NCBI RefSeq assembly: GCF_021919345.1 | Contig: NZ_CP089294.1 | Span: 1 to 64,000 of the forward strand | Source: Paenarthrobacter nicotinovorans | GTDB taxonomy: Bacteria > Actinomycetota > Actinomycetes > Actinomycetales > Micrococcaceae | Direction: 5' to 3' | DNA length: 64,000 bases | Shown here: positions 34,402 to 42,961 of the stretch, piece by piece | Numbering within the stretch: the first letter of the stretch is position 1 | How the letters are laid out: every line of letters starts with the position of its first letter | Position numbers and translations under genes: made by a program | Notes under the pieces: model-generated | Databases searched by the model: none | What the model was told of the DNA's origin: nothing | What the model saw: the letters and a program-made list of their open reading frames with translations, nothing else

Positions 34402-34414
34402 GCCTTGGAGGAAA

Positions 34415-35428
34415 ATGAGTTCCACACCGTTGACCGTGAGCGACGTAGCCCGGGAGGCTGGCGTCTCCCGCGCAACCGTCAGTTATGTCCTTAATGACCG
34501 CCGTGACGTACGCGTCAGCGAACCGACGCGTCGGCGTGTGATGGACACAGCCCGCCGGCTGGGCTACGTTGGCTCGCCCGCTGCCCGCGCATTGCGCAGC
34601 GGGCGGGGCGATGTGGTACTCCTCCTTGTTCCCGACTGGGAAGTTTCCGGCCAGCTCGAGCTCCTGCTGGAGGAGGTCGGCCGGCTTGTGGCCGATTACG
34701 GGCTGGTATGCCTCCGCTACGAAGGTGAGCACTGGCAAGGATCGCTGCACAAACTGCTTTCCCGCATTTCTTGTGCGTGCGTGGTTACCTTCGACCTCCT
34801 GAACGCCGACGATGTGCAAGCGCTCGAATCCGCCCGCGTACCGGAAGTATCCGCTCGGCTGCTCGACCACCCCGGACTGCCGCACAACACGGCTATAGGA
34901 CAAGACGCCATCGTGGCCGCCCAGGTCGACCATCTGCTTGAACAGGGATATACCCGCCTCGCCTACCTTGCCACCGAAGAGCCGCGAGGGAGGGCCTTCA
35001 CGACAGCACGAGTAGCAGCGTTCCATCAGATCTGCTCAACGCGCGCCGTTACAGACGTAATTTCGGCCACTGTCCCCATAGACCCGGAAAGCATCTCAGA
35101 AACCGTCCGAGCATGGTTCGAACTTTCCTCTGAGCCGCTCGGGATCGCCGCGTGGAACGATCTGACGGCCCTGGGCATCATCGGTGCAGCGGCATCCCAT
35201 CAGATCCCTGTTCCTCAGAAACTAGGCGTCGTAGGGGGCGACAATAGTCCCGTCGCAGCACTCGCACGCCCACCCATCAGCAGCGTCAAGTTCAATCTGC
35301 CCTCGGAAGCAAAAGGGATAGCAGCCCGCATCGCCGAAACCTTGGGACACAACCAAAACGACGAGGCCGTCGCGTCCGTCGCGGCGGTGGAAGTCGTTGC
35401 CCGGGGTTCGACAGCAGGACCGACCTAG
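34415..35428 (+). CDS. LacI-family transcriptional regulator
   Basis: 337 residues from ATG 34415 with GGAGGAAA upstream; an upstream ATG at 34367 lies within the operators and is less likely. The N-terminal HTH is LTVSDVAREAGVSRATVSYV with the hinge helix PAARALRSGRG. A periplasmic-binding-protein-like effector domain follows (VPEVSARLLDHPG, then GIAAWNDLTALG). It should repress the divergent transporter/hydrolase operon and itself. Confidence 0.88.
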   Translation: MSSTPLTVSDVAREAGVSRATVSYVLNDRRDVRVSEPTRRRVMDTARRLGYVGSPAARALRSGRGDVVLLLVPDWEVSGQLELLLEEVGRLVADYGLVCLRYEGEHWQGSLHKLLSRISCACVVTFDLLNADDVQALESARVPEVSARLLDHPGLPHNTAIGQDAIVAAQVDHLLEQGYTRLAYLATEEPRGRAFTTARVAAFHQICSTRAVTDVISATVPIDPESISETVRAWFELSSEPLGIAAWNDLTALGIIGAAASHQIPVPQKLGVVGGDNSPVAALARPPISSVKFNLPSEAKGIAARIAETLGHNQNDEAVASVAAVEVVARGSTAGPT

Positions 35429-35449
35429 CAGCAGGGACGCCAACACGGA

Positions 35450-35797
35450 CGTGCGCCGGGGCCAGGGCGCGCCGTCGCAGGGCTCCGGGCACCCTGGCCC
35501 TGTTTGTCTACGACGTCTTTTTGGTTGCTGTCCTTCGGATTGTAGGCGTCCGCTCCACTCTGTCCAGCCCCTCCGCACGCTCCGGGGCCTGCGGTGCAGG
35601 AAATGTCCCTGCGGCGCTCCTGCGTCGCTTATTTCCTTCGGGAATTTTCTGCACCTTGCCCGAGGGTGGACAGGGCTCCGTCGGCCGCCGAGCAAGCAAG
35701 CTTGCCAGCAACCAAAAAACAACGGGGGAGGGGACCCACGCAGCTGGCTTAGGTTACCCCGCTCCCTCACCGATTCCTCTGCAAGGGACACACAAAC
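35450..35797 (+). promoter_or_regulatory. Repeated structured leader, copy D (upstream of parB-like gene)
   Basis: A diverged copy of A/B ending 1 nt before ATG 35799. The main stem is kept with changed bases: GGTGCAGGAAAT (35602-35613) pairs with ATTTTCTGCACC (35645-35656), including a G-C to T-A swap relative to copy A. The inner GCGGCG/CGTCGC hairpin is unchanged. This pattern argues for a conserved RNA structure. Boundaries are approximate. Confidence 0.65.
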
Positions 35798-35798
35798 C

Positions 35799-37143
35799 AT
35801 GAACGCAGCACCCACGCTCGAAATGCTCGACCCCAACACCCTGACCGTGGACATCAACGTCCGCAAAGACGCCGCCCTCACCAAGGAGTTTGTTGCCAGC
35901 ATCAAGGAACACGGCGTGCTGGTGCCAGTCGTCGCCCACCGGAGAGAGGACGGGACCGTGCACGTGCTGATGGGACAACGCCGCACGCTCGGAGCCATCG
36001 AAGCCGGAGCGCCGAGAATTCCCGTGCTCGTCGGTGACACGCCCGAGGAAGCGGAACGGCTGGCCACGTAGGTCGTCGAGAACGACCACCGCCGCGCCCT
36101 CACCGACGGCGACCGCGCCGAAGCGTTCCACCAAATGGCGTTGCTGGGCGTGAGCGCCAGCGTCATCGCCCGGAAGATGGGAGCCAAAAGGACTTGGTGG
36201 AGACAGCGCTGAAGGTCAAAGCAAACGCCACCGCTGCCCAGGCACTGGACCAAGGCCTGACGCTGGAGCAATCCGCCGTGATCGAGGAATTCGCAGACGA
36301 CGCCGACGCCGTGGCCCTCCTCGAACGCCTCGCCACCGAGAACCCCGGCAACTTCGCCCACCGGGCGCAGAGGCTCCGGGACGAGCGCAGGAACAACGCC
36401 CTGATCGCCGAAGCCTGCGCCGAGGCAGCCGCCAAGGGCCTGACCGTGCTGGAGGAAGACCCCGGCTACTACGACTACAAGGGGCCCGCCGCGATGATCT
36501 CCACCCTGAGCACCGCCGAGGGCGAACGACTCACCGAGGCTGACGCCGACGCGGTTTACATCGGCATCGGATACAGCGGTTTGGTGAGAAGGTTCGCCGT
36601 CGCGGACTGGAAGGGACGGGGACTGAGGAAGGACGGCAAGGCCCCGGCAGGGGCATGACCGAGGCGGAAAAGGCCGCACGCAGGGAAGTGATTGAAAGCA
36701 ACAAAGCGATGGATTCGGCCGAGGTGGTCCGGAGGGACTTCGTCAAAGCCTTGCTGGCCCGTAAGGCCCTGCCAAAGAACGCTCAGAAGTTCATCGCCCA
36801 CACGATTGCCCATTCCAGCTACATCCTGACCAAAGCTTTGAACAGGACGGAACTCACGGCGGAACTGTTGGGCACCGGCACCGGGTACGGCGAGTTCAAG
36901 GCCTACGTCGACAAGCCCACCACCAAACCCGAAACCGTCACCCTCGCCACGATGATCACCGCCTACGAGGCAAACATCGACCGCACGAGCTGGCGGAGCC
37001 GCAACAGTGACACCCGGTACTACCTCACTGAGCTCACGGCATGGGGATACGAACCCAGCGACGTCGAGAAGATCATCCTCACCGACCCCACGACAGAAAC
37101 CGAGGAACCCACGGAAAGCGAGGCCGACCCCGAAGCCGCATAA
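35799..37143 (+). pseudogene. ParB/Spo0J-family gene with three lesions
   Basis: The first frame (from ATG 35799) reads VDINVRKDAALTKEFVASIK then GVLVPVVAH and LMGQRRTLGA, a ParB N-terminal domain. TAG at 36069-36071 interrupts LAT-VVENDHRRALTDGDRAE. After KMGAKR (about 36185) one A is missing from an A-run and the frame shifts into DLVETALKVKANATAAQAL. A further shift near 36655 leads into MTEAEKAARREVIESNKAMD, ending 37143. Joined, it would be about 447 residues. The centromere-binding half survives only as fragments. It is preceded by leader copy D. Confidence 0.8.
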
Positions 37144-37149
37144 CCCCCC

Positions 37150-37178
37150 TTGCCGGGCGGAAACCCACCGCCCGGCAA
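37150..37178 (+). terminator. Hairpin terminator after the parB-like gene
   Basis: TTGCCGGGCGG (37150-37160), 7-nt loop, CCGCCCGGCAA (37168-37178): a perfect 11-bp stem 6 nt after the stop. Confidence 0.75.
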
Positions 37179-37227
37179 GGCCCCGGCCACTGACCAGGAA
37201 CAGGGGCCGGGGACCTCCCGCAGATCG

Positions 37228-37282
37228 GGCGGTCCGCCGCCCGGTGCGAACCACGAGAGCCAATCACCAGCGGCGGACCGCC
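37228..37282. repeat. Repeated 12-bp inverted repeat, copy 3
   Basis: GGCGGTCCGCCG (37228-37239) and CGGCGGACCGCC (37271-37282), the same arms as copies 1 and 2 with a different 31-nt centre. Confidence 0.75.
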
Positions 37283-37490
37283 GTGTCGCGCCACCAGGAA
37301 AGTACTCACCACGTGCCGCGCTGCGGCGGCTGACTTCCCTGGCCGATAGATCACCGGAAGTTCTTGAATTTTCTCTGACGTACTGCTTGGCCTGGGATGT
37401 CGGAGCCGGGTAACGCGCCTACCCCCTGACGCGGCCACTGTTTCAGCCTTATAGATGAATCACGGATTTCCTTTTGCAGAGGGAAAATTT

Positions 37491-37520
37491 GAAGGGCCGG
37501 TATTCACGTTCCGGCCCTTC
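37491..37520 (+). terminator. Hairpin terminator
   Basis: GAAGGGCCGG (37491-37500), 10-nt loop, CCGGCCCTTC (37511-37520), followed by a T-rich tract. TTTTGCAGAGGGAAAA precedes it, as before the hairpin at 29802. From here to 38104 I see no convincing gene. Confidence 0.75.
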
Positions 37521-38104
37521 ACCCTTTTAACCCGGAAACATTCGGCGATGGATCCACCCGTGGCAGACAGGGCTCAACCAATTCAATCTGGGATCCGCCG
37601 CCGTTAAGCCTCCGCATCCGCTTTCGCCATCTTGAGCGAAGCTTCCGTGCTGCGGTGTACACCCGGCGCCGGGCTTGGCGCCGGACGACGGAAGATAAAC
37701 CGCAATTTCAGCCGGGACCACACAAAGTCCGCACATTTGATCACCTCAGATACGCCCGGAAACCAGTATGCCCTGGGCGGCTATCAAGGAGGCCGGGGGA
37801 GTCCCGTCGGACTACTGCCGGGAGCCCAAGCGAAGCCCTTCTTGATGCTGACGGATCCCACCACAGGAGTTCATCACGCGAGGCACCTGGATTACCCGCA
37901 GTCTGCGTTCCCGATGGACACAGCATGCGCCATATTGTGGAATTCGCGTTTCTCGATGTACGCCGAGTGAACAGGAAAATCTGACCAGAAACCCGGAGGA
38001 TACGCGGTGGAATCCTTTAAATTCTGCGGAATAACGGCTAGAATTATAGTAGCTAGTCAGCCAGACGAACCTAACTAATGTTGATACGAAACGCAGGACT
38101 GAAA

Positions 38105-38371
38105 ATGACTACTTCATTGACCGATTACACGGTTTACACTAAGCCCGAGTGTCCCAATTGTGAGCGCACGAAGGAGTATTTCGACTCCAAGGGCATCACG
38201 TACACGGCTGTGGACGTCACCGAGGTGCCGGCGGCTTTGGAGTACATCACCGATGAGCTTGGGTACACGCAGGCCCCGGTCGTGGTGAACAATTCCGATG
38301 ACCAGGACCACTGGTCGGGCCTCCGCCGGGACAAGCTCGTCCAGGCGGCCATGACCCACACCGTGGCATGA
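38105..38371 (+). CDS. NrdH/glutaredoxin-like redoxin
   Basis: 88 residues from ATG 38105; the frame extends to 38078 without a better ribosome site. The thioredoxin-fold start [20 protein letters not shown] has the CxxC pair (CPNC), and QAPVVV supplies the cis-Pro. NrdH-type redoxins reduce ribonucleotide reductase; several actinobacterial plasmids carry one. It overlaps the next frame by 4 nt (ATGA). Confidence 0.82.
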   Translation: MTTSLTDYTVYTKPECPNCERTKEYFDSKGITYTAVDVTEVPAALEYITDELGYTQAPVVVNNSDDQDHWSGLRRDKLVQAAMTHTVA

Positions 38372-38727
38372 ACCCCTTGGAGGCCTGGGAGGCCAACGAA
38401 CGGTTCCGGCTCAGCGGCCGCCGCCAGGACGACCTGGAAGAGTTCGGCCGCACCGCCAACCCTGGCGGCCGGATCATCGTCCCCGCCCCGGAGGTTGACC
38501 CCTACGTGTACGCGGCCATCCATTACTCGTCCACGGACCAGGATCTGCCGCCGTGGCCCATGGACGTCTGGGACCCCTACGCCGACGACCCGGACATCGC
38601 CGCCCAGTACCAGAACACCGAACTCTCCACAGAAGCCCTGCCCGGTACCGGATCCCGGGACGACACCAGCAGGCCCAGGACAACCAACCAGCCCACGACA
38701 ATCAGCGCACGAGGACAAGGAACCATC
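38368..38727 (+). CDS. Coding frame fused in frame to SSB
   Basis: 120 codons from ATG 38368 (overlapping the nrdH-like stop) run without a stop into the SSB gene. The sequence ([20 protein letters not shown], then [22 protein letters not shown]) looks like real protein of unknown family, rich in Asp, Pro and Trp. Either one 290-residue SSB with a long N-terminal extension is made, or SSB is also translated separately from 38728. Confidence 0.55.
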
Positions 38728-39240
38728 ATGGCCGGCGAAACCACGATCACCGTCATCGGAAACCTGACCAACGACCCGGAGCTGCGTTTCACGCCCTCGG
38801 GATCGGCGGTAGCGAATTTCACCATTGCCTCAACGCCCAGGACTTTTGACCGGCAGGCCAGCGAATGGAAGGACGGGGAGACGTTGTTCCTGCGGGCGAG
38901 CGTGTGGCGGGAGATGGCAGAGAACGTCGCCGGGTCCCTGACCAAGGGCACGCGCGTGATCGCTTCGGGCCGGTTGAAATCCCGTTCTTATGAGACCAAG
39001 GAAGGCGACAACCGCACCGTCGTCGAGCTCGAAGTCGACGAGATCGGGCCGTCGTTGCGTTACGCGAACGCCAGGGTCAACCGTACCCAGCGCAGCGGCA
39101 ACCAGAACACGAGAAGGACAGGGGACGGTTCCCCGGGGGACGCCGGTCAAACCGCTTCCCGGGACGATCCGTGGGCCGTGAACTCCCCGGCAAACGCCGG
39201 CTCCCGGAGCGACGGCACAGATACGGAACCACCGTTCTAA
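38728..39240 (+). CDS. ssb: Single-stranded DNA-binding protein
   Basis: 170 residues from ATG 38728, preceded by AAGGAA. The OB-fold covers about 1-115: [30 protein letters not shown], then [19 protein letters not shown] and [18 protein letters not shown] Gly/Arg/Ser-rich linker leads to the acidic tip DTEPPF, the protein-interaction tail of SSBs. It coats single-stranded plasmid DNA in replication and transfer. The frame is open upstream to 38368. Confidence 0.9.
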   Translation: MAGETTITVIGNLTNDPELRFTPSGSAVANFTIASTPRTFDRQASEWKDGETLFLRASVWREMAENVAGSLTKGTRVIASGRLKSRSYETKEGDNRTVVELEVDEIGPSLRYANARVNRTQRSGNQNTRRTGDGSPGDAGQTASRDDPWAVNSPANAGSRSDGTDTEPPF

Positions 39241-39265
39241 CCTCCAAGTGACCGATGGACCGCGT

Positions 39266-39304
39266 GGCAAGGGCCTGCACCCGAAACGGGTGCGGGCCTT
39301 TGCC
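39266..39304 (+). terminator. Long hairpin terminator after ssb
   Basis: Arms 39266-39283 and 39287-39304 (GGCAAGGGCC... and ...GGCCTTTGCC) with an AAA loop and two mismatches. 39305-39590 holds nothing else that I can support. Confidence 0.8.
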
Positions 39305-39590
39305 ATGTTCTGACCTCTACAGGTAGTCGTTGTCCCGGTTGGAAAAGAACCCAATCAACGATGGCGGGGTGGGTCGGCAGCGGCGGGCCTTGGCCCTTGG
39401 GAAGGTCGGCCGTTTGGGTGACCACAGGGGGTGGAGGCTGTGCACGGCCACCGCCCGCTCAAGGTGTGATTTGGGGCGGTGGTGTCGTGGTGGTTGTGTG
39501 CAGCCGGTCGGGTGGGTCCCGTCGTCCACGTGGGTGCGGGAAAAGCCCGGAGGTTTTTAGCTTTTGCCGTGCCCGGGTGGGCGAGGGGCT

Positions 39591-39902
39591 TTAGAGTCCC
39601 TGTGCGGTGTCGTTGCTGGTTTGGTTGGTGTCCGTGGCGGGGGTGTTGGTGGTTTTGGTTTGTGTTTTGCGTCGGCGCCCGACGGCGGCGGGTTCGAGGC
39701 CGAGTTTTTTGAGTTCCTCGGGGCTCCATCCGTCGCGGGTGGCTTTGATGTAGGCGCGTTTGTCGTCGCGTTCTGCGTTGGCGAGTTGTTCTTTGAGGTT
39801 GGTGACTTTTTGGCGGGCTTTGGCGAGTTCTTCGACTGTTTTGATGCGTGAGTTGAGGAGGGCGCGGGCTTGGTCTTTGGTGCGTTCAATATCGATGGTC
39901 AT
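39591..39902 (-). CDS. Small coiled-coil protein of the mobilization region
   Basis: 103 residues. A helical N-terminal part (IERTKDQARALLNSRIKTVEELAKARQKVTNLKEQLANAERDDKRAYIKATRDGW) suggests a coiled coil. SPEELKKLGLEP is a short motif, and the tail is rich in Lys/Thr/Asn. It lies downstream of another leftward gene near mobC. Its association with transfer is inferred. Confidence 0.6.
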   Translation of the reverse strand: MTIDIERTKDQARALLNSRIKTVEELAKARQKVTNLKEQLANAERDDKRAYIKATRDGWSPEELKKLGLEPAAVGRRRKTQTKTTNTPATDTNQTSNDTAQGL

Positions 39903-39935
39903 GGTGAGGTTCCCTTCCTGTGGTGGTGTGCTGGT

Positions 39936-40640
39936 TCAGCGTCCGTAACTGGTGTTGACCAGGGGTTGGTATGTCACTCGGTTTGCTGCAGCGGCCGGGG
40001 CCGCTGCAGCTGCGGCCTCGGTGGGGCCGGCTGCCGGGTTGTGGGGGTAGGACAGGGTGACGGTCCTGAGGACTTTGGGCATGAGGTAGCGCCCGTCGGG
40101 GTCGTACTTCTCGGCGTACCTGTCGATGACTTCTTCGAGGGTGGGGCGGTGGTAGGCGTCGGTGACCTGCTCGCGGGTGGGAAGCTCGCCCGCGACCTGT
40201 TCAGCCAGGGCGCCGGCGTGGCGCCGGTGATGGGTTGGCAGCACCTTGGTGAGGGCCGCTTCGAGGGCTGGAAGGGGCGCGGCCTGTTCCGGCGACAACG
40301 ACGCCGGGGTTGTCGTGGCTGTGGTGTGTCCGGAGGGCACGGCAGGGTCCGTCCGGCTCGACGGGATGGTGGCGGTGATGATGACGGCGTAGCCGTCTTC
40401 TCCGATGCTGGCCGTGGTGCCGGTGGCGTTGCGGAGGTGTTCGGTGGCGAGCTCGTCGATGACTCCGCCGACCAGGTAGTCGGAGCTATGGAGCAGGGCG
40501 CTGGCTTTGTCGAGGAGGTGCATTCCGGGTCTGCGTTCGATGTCGAAGATGACGCAGACGTGTTCGGGGTCGTGCCCGTTCGCTTCCTGGTAGTGGGCTT
40601 CGGCCAGGCGCGGAGCGCCGGTGATGTCTTTATTCAGCAT
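39936..40640 (-). CDS. Unknown protein divergent from mobC
   Basis: 234 residues from ATG 40640 (GGGGGGACC upstream); the frame extends to 40676. The N-terminal part has VCVIFDIERRPGMHLLDKASALLHSSDYLVGGVIDEL; the C-terminal part is alanine-rich. No family recognised. It shares an intergenic region with mobC that holds a perfect inverted repeat. Confidence 0.6.
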   Translation of the reverse strand: MLNKDITGAPRLAEAHYQEANGHDPEHVCVIFDIERRPGMHLLDKASALLHSSDYLVGGVIDELATEHLRNATGTTASIGEDGYAVIITATIPSSRTDPAVPSGHTTATTTPASLSPEQAAPLPALEAALTKVLPTHHRRHAGALAEQVAGELPTREQVTDAYHRPTLEEVIDRYAEKYDPDGRYLMPKVLRTVTLSYPHNPAAGPTEAAAAAAPAAAANRVTYQPLVNTSYGR

Positions 40641-40758
40641 GGTCCCCCCAAAGGCTTGTGACTGTTCAAGACGCACCCACCCTACCCATCACGAGCTCCC
40701 GATCCCGGGACATCGCCGGGCGTGCCGCAAAACCAGACCGAAGCGCAGCAAGCTATAC

Positions 40759-40776
40759 ATTTACACGGGTGTAAAT
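40759..40776. promoter_or_regulatory. Inverted repeat, oriT or operator candidate
   Basis: ATTTACAC (40759-40766), GG, GTGTAAAT (40769-40776): a perfect 8-bp inverted repeat in the gap between the divergent gene at 40640 and mobC. In mobilizable plasmids oriT usually lies just upstream of mobC. GC-rich hairpin-forming sequence follows (40834-40850). The nick site is not identified. Confidence 0.5.
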
Positions 40777-40884
40777 GGTGTGTCGTTCACGGCCCCTGTT
40801 GGGTTCCTGGGTGACACTGGCTTGTGTGGTCCCCGGGTTTCGGGGTCGCTGCGCTGGGCCTTTGAGGGAGGGGGATTCGACACG

Positions 40885-41274
40885 ATGGAAGACGAGAATG
40901 ACCGTCGCCCGAACCCTGCCCGTCGTCGCCGGGCGAACGCCCCGGCCGGGTCGAAGAAGCGCCGTGATGTGTGGGTCACGGTGGAGGAGGAAGCGGCCCT
41001 GATCGCGAAGGCCGGACGGGAGAAGGTCACGGTCCCGAACCTGCTGGTGTCGGCGGCGTTGTCGGAGGGCACGGATTCGCCGACGGAACGCCGGGCGGTC
41101 ATTGCCGAGTTGATGCAGTTGCACAACTTGTTGGCGCGTTCGTCGAACAACATCAACCAGCTGGCTCGGCACGCGAACGCCACCGGTCAGGTCCCGGCGG
41201 AGGCGGGGGAGGCGTTGAAGCATCTGCGTTCGGTTGCGATGCGCATCGATGCGGCCATTGAGGGGTTGATGTAG
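40885..41274 (+). CDS. mobC: MobC-type mobilization accessory protein
   Basis: 129 residues from ATG 40885. After a basic N-terminus (PARRRRANAPAGSKKRRD) comes the ribbon-helix-helix part (VWVTVEEEAALIAKAGREKVTVPNLLVSAALSE) and the MobC hallmark LLARSSNNINQLARHANATG. It binds oriT and helps the relaxase gain access to the nick site. The stop is 4 nt before the relaxase start. Confidence 0.88.
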   Translation: MEDENDRRPNPARRRRANAPAGSKKRRDVWVTVEEEAALIAKAGREKVTVPNLLVSAALSEGTDSPTERRAVIAELMQLHNLLARSSNNINQLARHANATGQVPAEAGEALKHLRSVAMRIDAAIEGLM

Positions 41275-41278
41275 CCGA

Positions 41279-42928
41279 ATGATTCCGAACATCACCCGCG
41301 GTTCGCGGATGGCCGGCCTGATGGTTTACCTGGTCTCCACCGATGCGGACAAGACGAAGAACGCGCACACCGAACCGCACTTGGTTGCAGGGGACGCGGC
41401 GATCATGGCCTGGTACGACGACGGTGTCCTGGACCATGACGATGCGGCCGCGATCGCGAAGCACCTGGATCAGCCACGCAAGGCCTACGGCGTCGAAGTC
41501 CGGGTCAAGGACTTCGCCTGGGACGCGTCCAGGAAGGAGCGCGTCCACGTCGGGTACAAGGACGCGTCCGTGTGGCACTGCTCGCTGAGTCTGCGTGCCG
41601 AAGAGGGCGCGTTGACGGACCAGCAGTGGGGTGACATCGCCAACGACTTCGTCGATGGGATGGGCTTCACCACGGCGAGTGGCAAAGCGCAGTGCCGGTG
41701 GGCTGCGATCAACCACGGCACGAGTGAGAACGGCAACCACCACATCCACATCGCCGTCTCGTTGGTCCGAGAAGACGGCACCAAGGCCTCCACCCACGGT
41801 GACTACAAAACGGCTCAGCAGGCCTGCCGCGAGCTTGAGGTTAAGTATGGGCTGGAACAACTCTCTACTGTGCACGCCACCCGCGGTTACGACCGGGCCG
41901 AAAAAGCCACCGCTCTCCGGGGCGAGCGCGAGATGCACCGTGCTTCCCTGGCGCGGAAAGTCCGTGCCTGCGCCAGCGCCTCAGCGACCGAGGGGGAGTT
42001 CGTCCGGCGGGCCCGTCAGACCGGAATGCTGGTCCGCCCGCGCTATGCGAAGACCACCACCGACGTCATCGTCGGATACTCCGTGGCCGAACGACCGCGG
42101 CCGGGGGAGCGGCCCATTTGGTTCGGCGGCGGCACCCTCGCTACAGACCTGAGACTCGGTGCGCTGCGGCAGGACTGGATGGACTCACCCCAGGCCGCTA
42201 CCGAGGCCGCGGCGGAATGGAACGCTGCAGCCCGGAACAAACGGACCGTCTCAAGAACAGGACCGGAGAACGCAACCCCGCCGGGCCAGGCATGGGTTGA
42301 CTACACCCGCAACGCGACCGCCCTGGCGGACCAGCTCCGCACCATCCCGAGGGACGATCACGCCACCTGGGCCAAGGCAGCCAGGGAAGTGTCCGGCGCG
42401 TTCGCTGCCTGGTCCTACCGGCTCGAACCAACTCCCGGTCCGTTGGCCGCAACGGCCGCTGAACTGTCCCGCACAGCCCAGCTCCGCGCGCCCCGGCAGC
42501 ACAGCAAACCGGTCGTGTTGCCGTCCATCGCCGGGACCGCCATGTTGTTCATGGCAGCATCGTCCAAGAACAAAACCGCAGCGCAAACAGCGCTCATGGT
42601 CCAGCTCATCAACACCGCGTTCGCCGTGTACGAAATGCACGCCCAGTCCGGACGTACCCGCGAAGCCCAGCGCATCCGCTCCGTCGTGGAAAACCAGTTG
42701 GCACCGTTCACCGTCACCATGCCCAAACCTGTGCCAGTGGGCGCCGGTGAACAGTCAGCGTCGGAGGCGGTAGTGCCTCCACGGGCAGTTGATATTGCGC
42801 GTCGGGGAATGACTCCCCTCCGGCCCGGTTCCGTGGTTCCCGCAACCCCCACGCCGGCGACGCCCGCCACACCAACCAAGACACAACAGACCAGCCAGCG
42901 CGACACCGGCCAAGGCCTCGACCGATAA
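41279..42928 (+). CDS. MOBP-type relaxase
   Basis: 549 residues. The N-terminal third has the relaxase motifs: SVWHCSLSLRAEEGALTDQQW, and the histidine cluster HGTSENGNHHIHIAVSLV (about 144-161) that binds the metal. A Tyr among the first 20 residues (VYL) is the likely nucleophile. The C-terminal third is Thr/Pro-rich. It nicks oriT and pilots the strand into recipients. No coupling protein or mating-pair genes are in the window, so the plasmid may be mobilizable rather than self-transmissible. Confidence 0.87.
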   Translation: MIPNITRGSRMAGLMVYLVSTDADKTKNAHTEPHLVAGDAAIMAWYDDGVLDHDDAAAIAKHLDQPRKAYGVEVRVKDFAWDASRKERVHVGYKDASVWHCSLSLRAEEGALTDQQWGDIANDFVDGMGFTTASGKAQCRWAAINHGTSENGNHHIHIAVSLVREDGTKASTHGDYKTAQQACRELEVKYGLEQLSTVHATRGYDRAEKATALRGEREMHRASLARKVRACASASATEGEFVRRARQTGMLVRPRYAKTTTDVIVGYSVAERPRPGERPIWFGGGTLATDLRLGALRQDWMDSPQAATEAAAEWNAAARNKRTVSRTGPENATPPGQAWVDYTRNATALADQLRTIPRDDHATWAKAAREVSGAFAAWSYRLEPTPGPLAATAAELSRTAQLRAPRQHSKPVVLPSIAGTAMLFMAASSKNKTAAQTALMVQLINTAFAVYEMHAQSGRTREAQRIRSVVENQLAPFTVTMPKPVPVGAGEQSASEAVVPPRAVDIARRGMTPLRPGSVVPATPTPATPATPTKTQQTSQRDTGQGLDR

Positions 42929-42961
42929 GAATCACACCACTAGTGCAAGGGGGAAACACTC

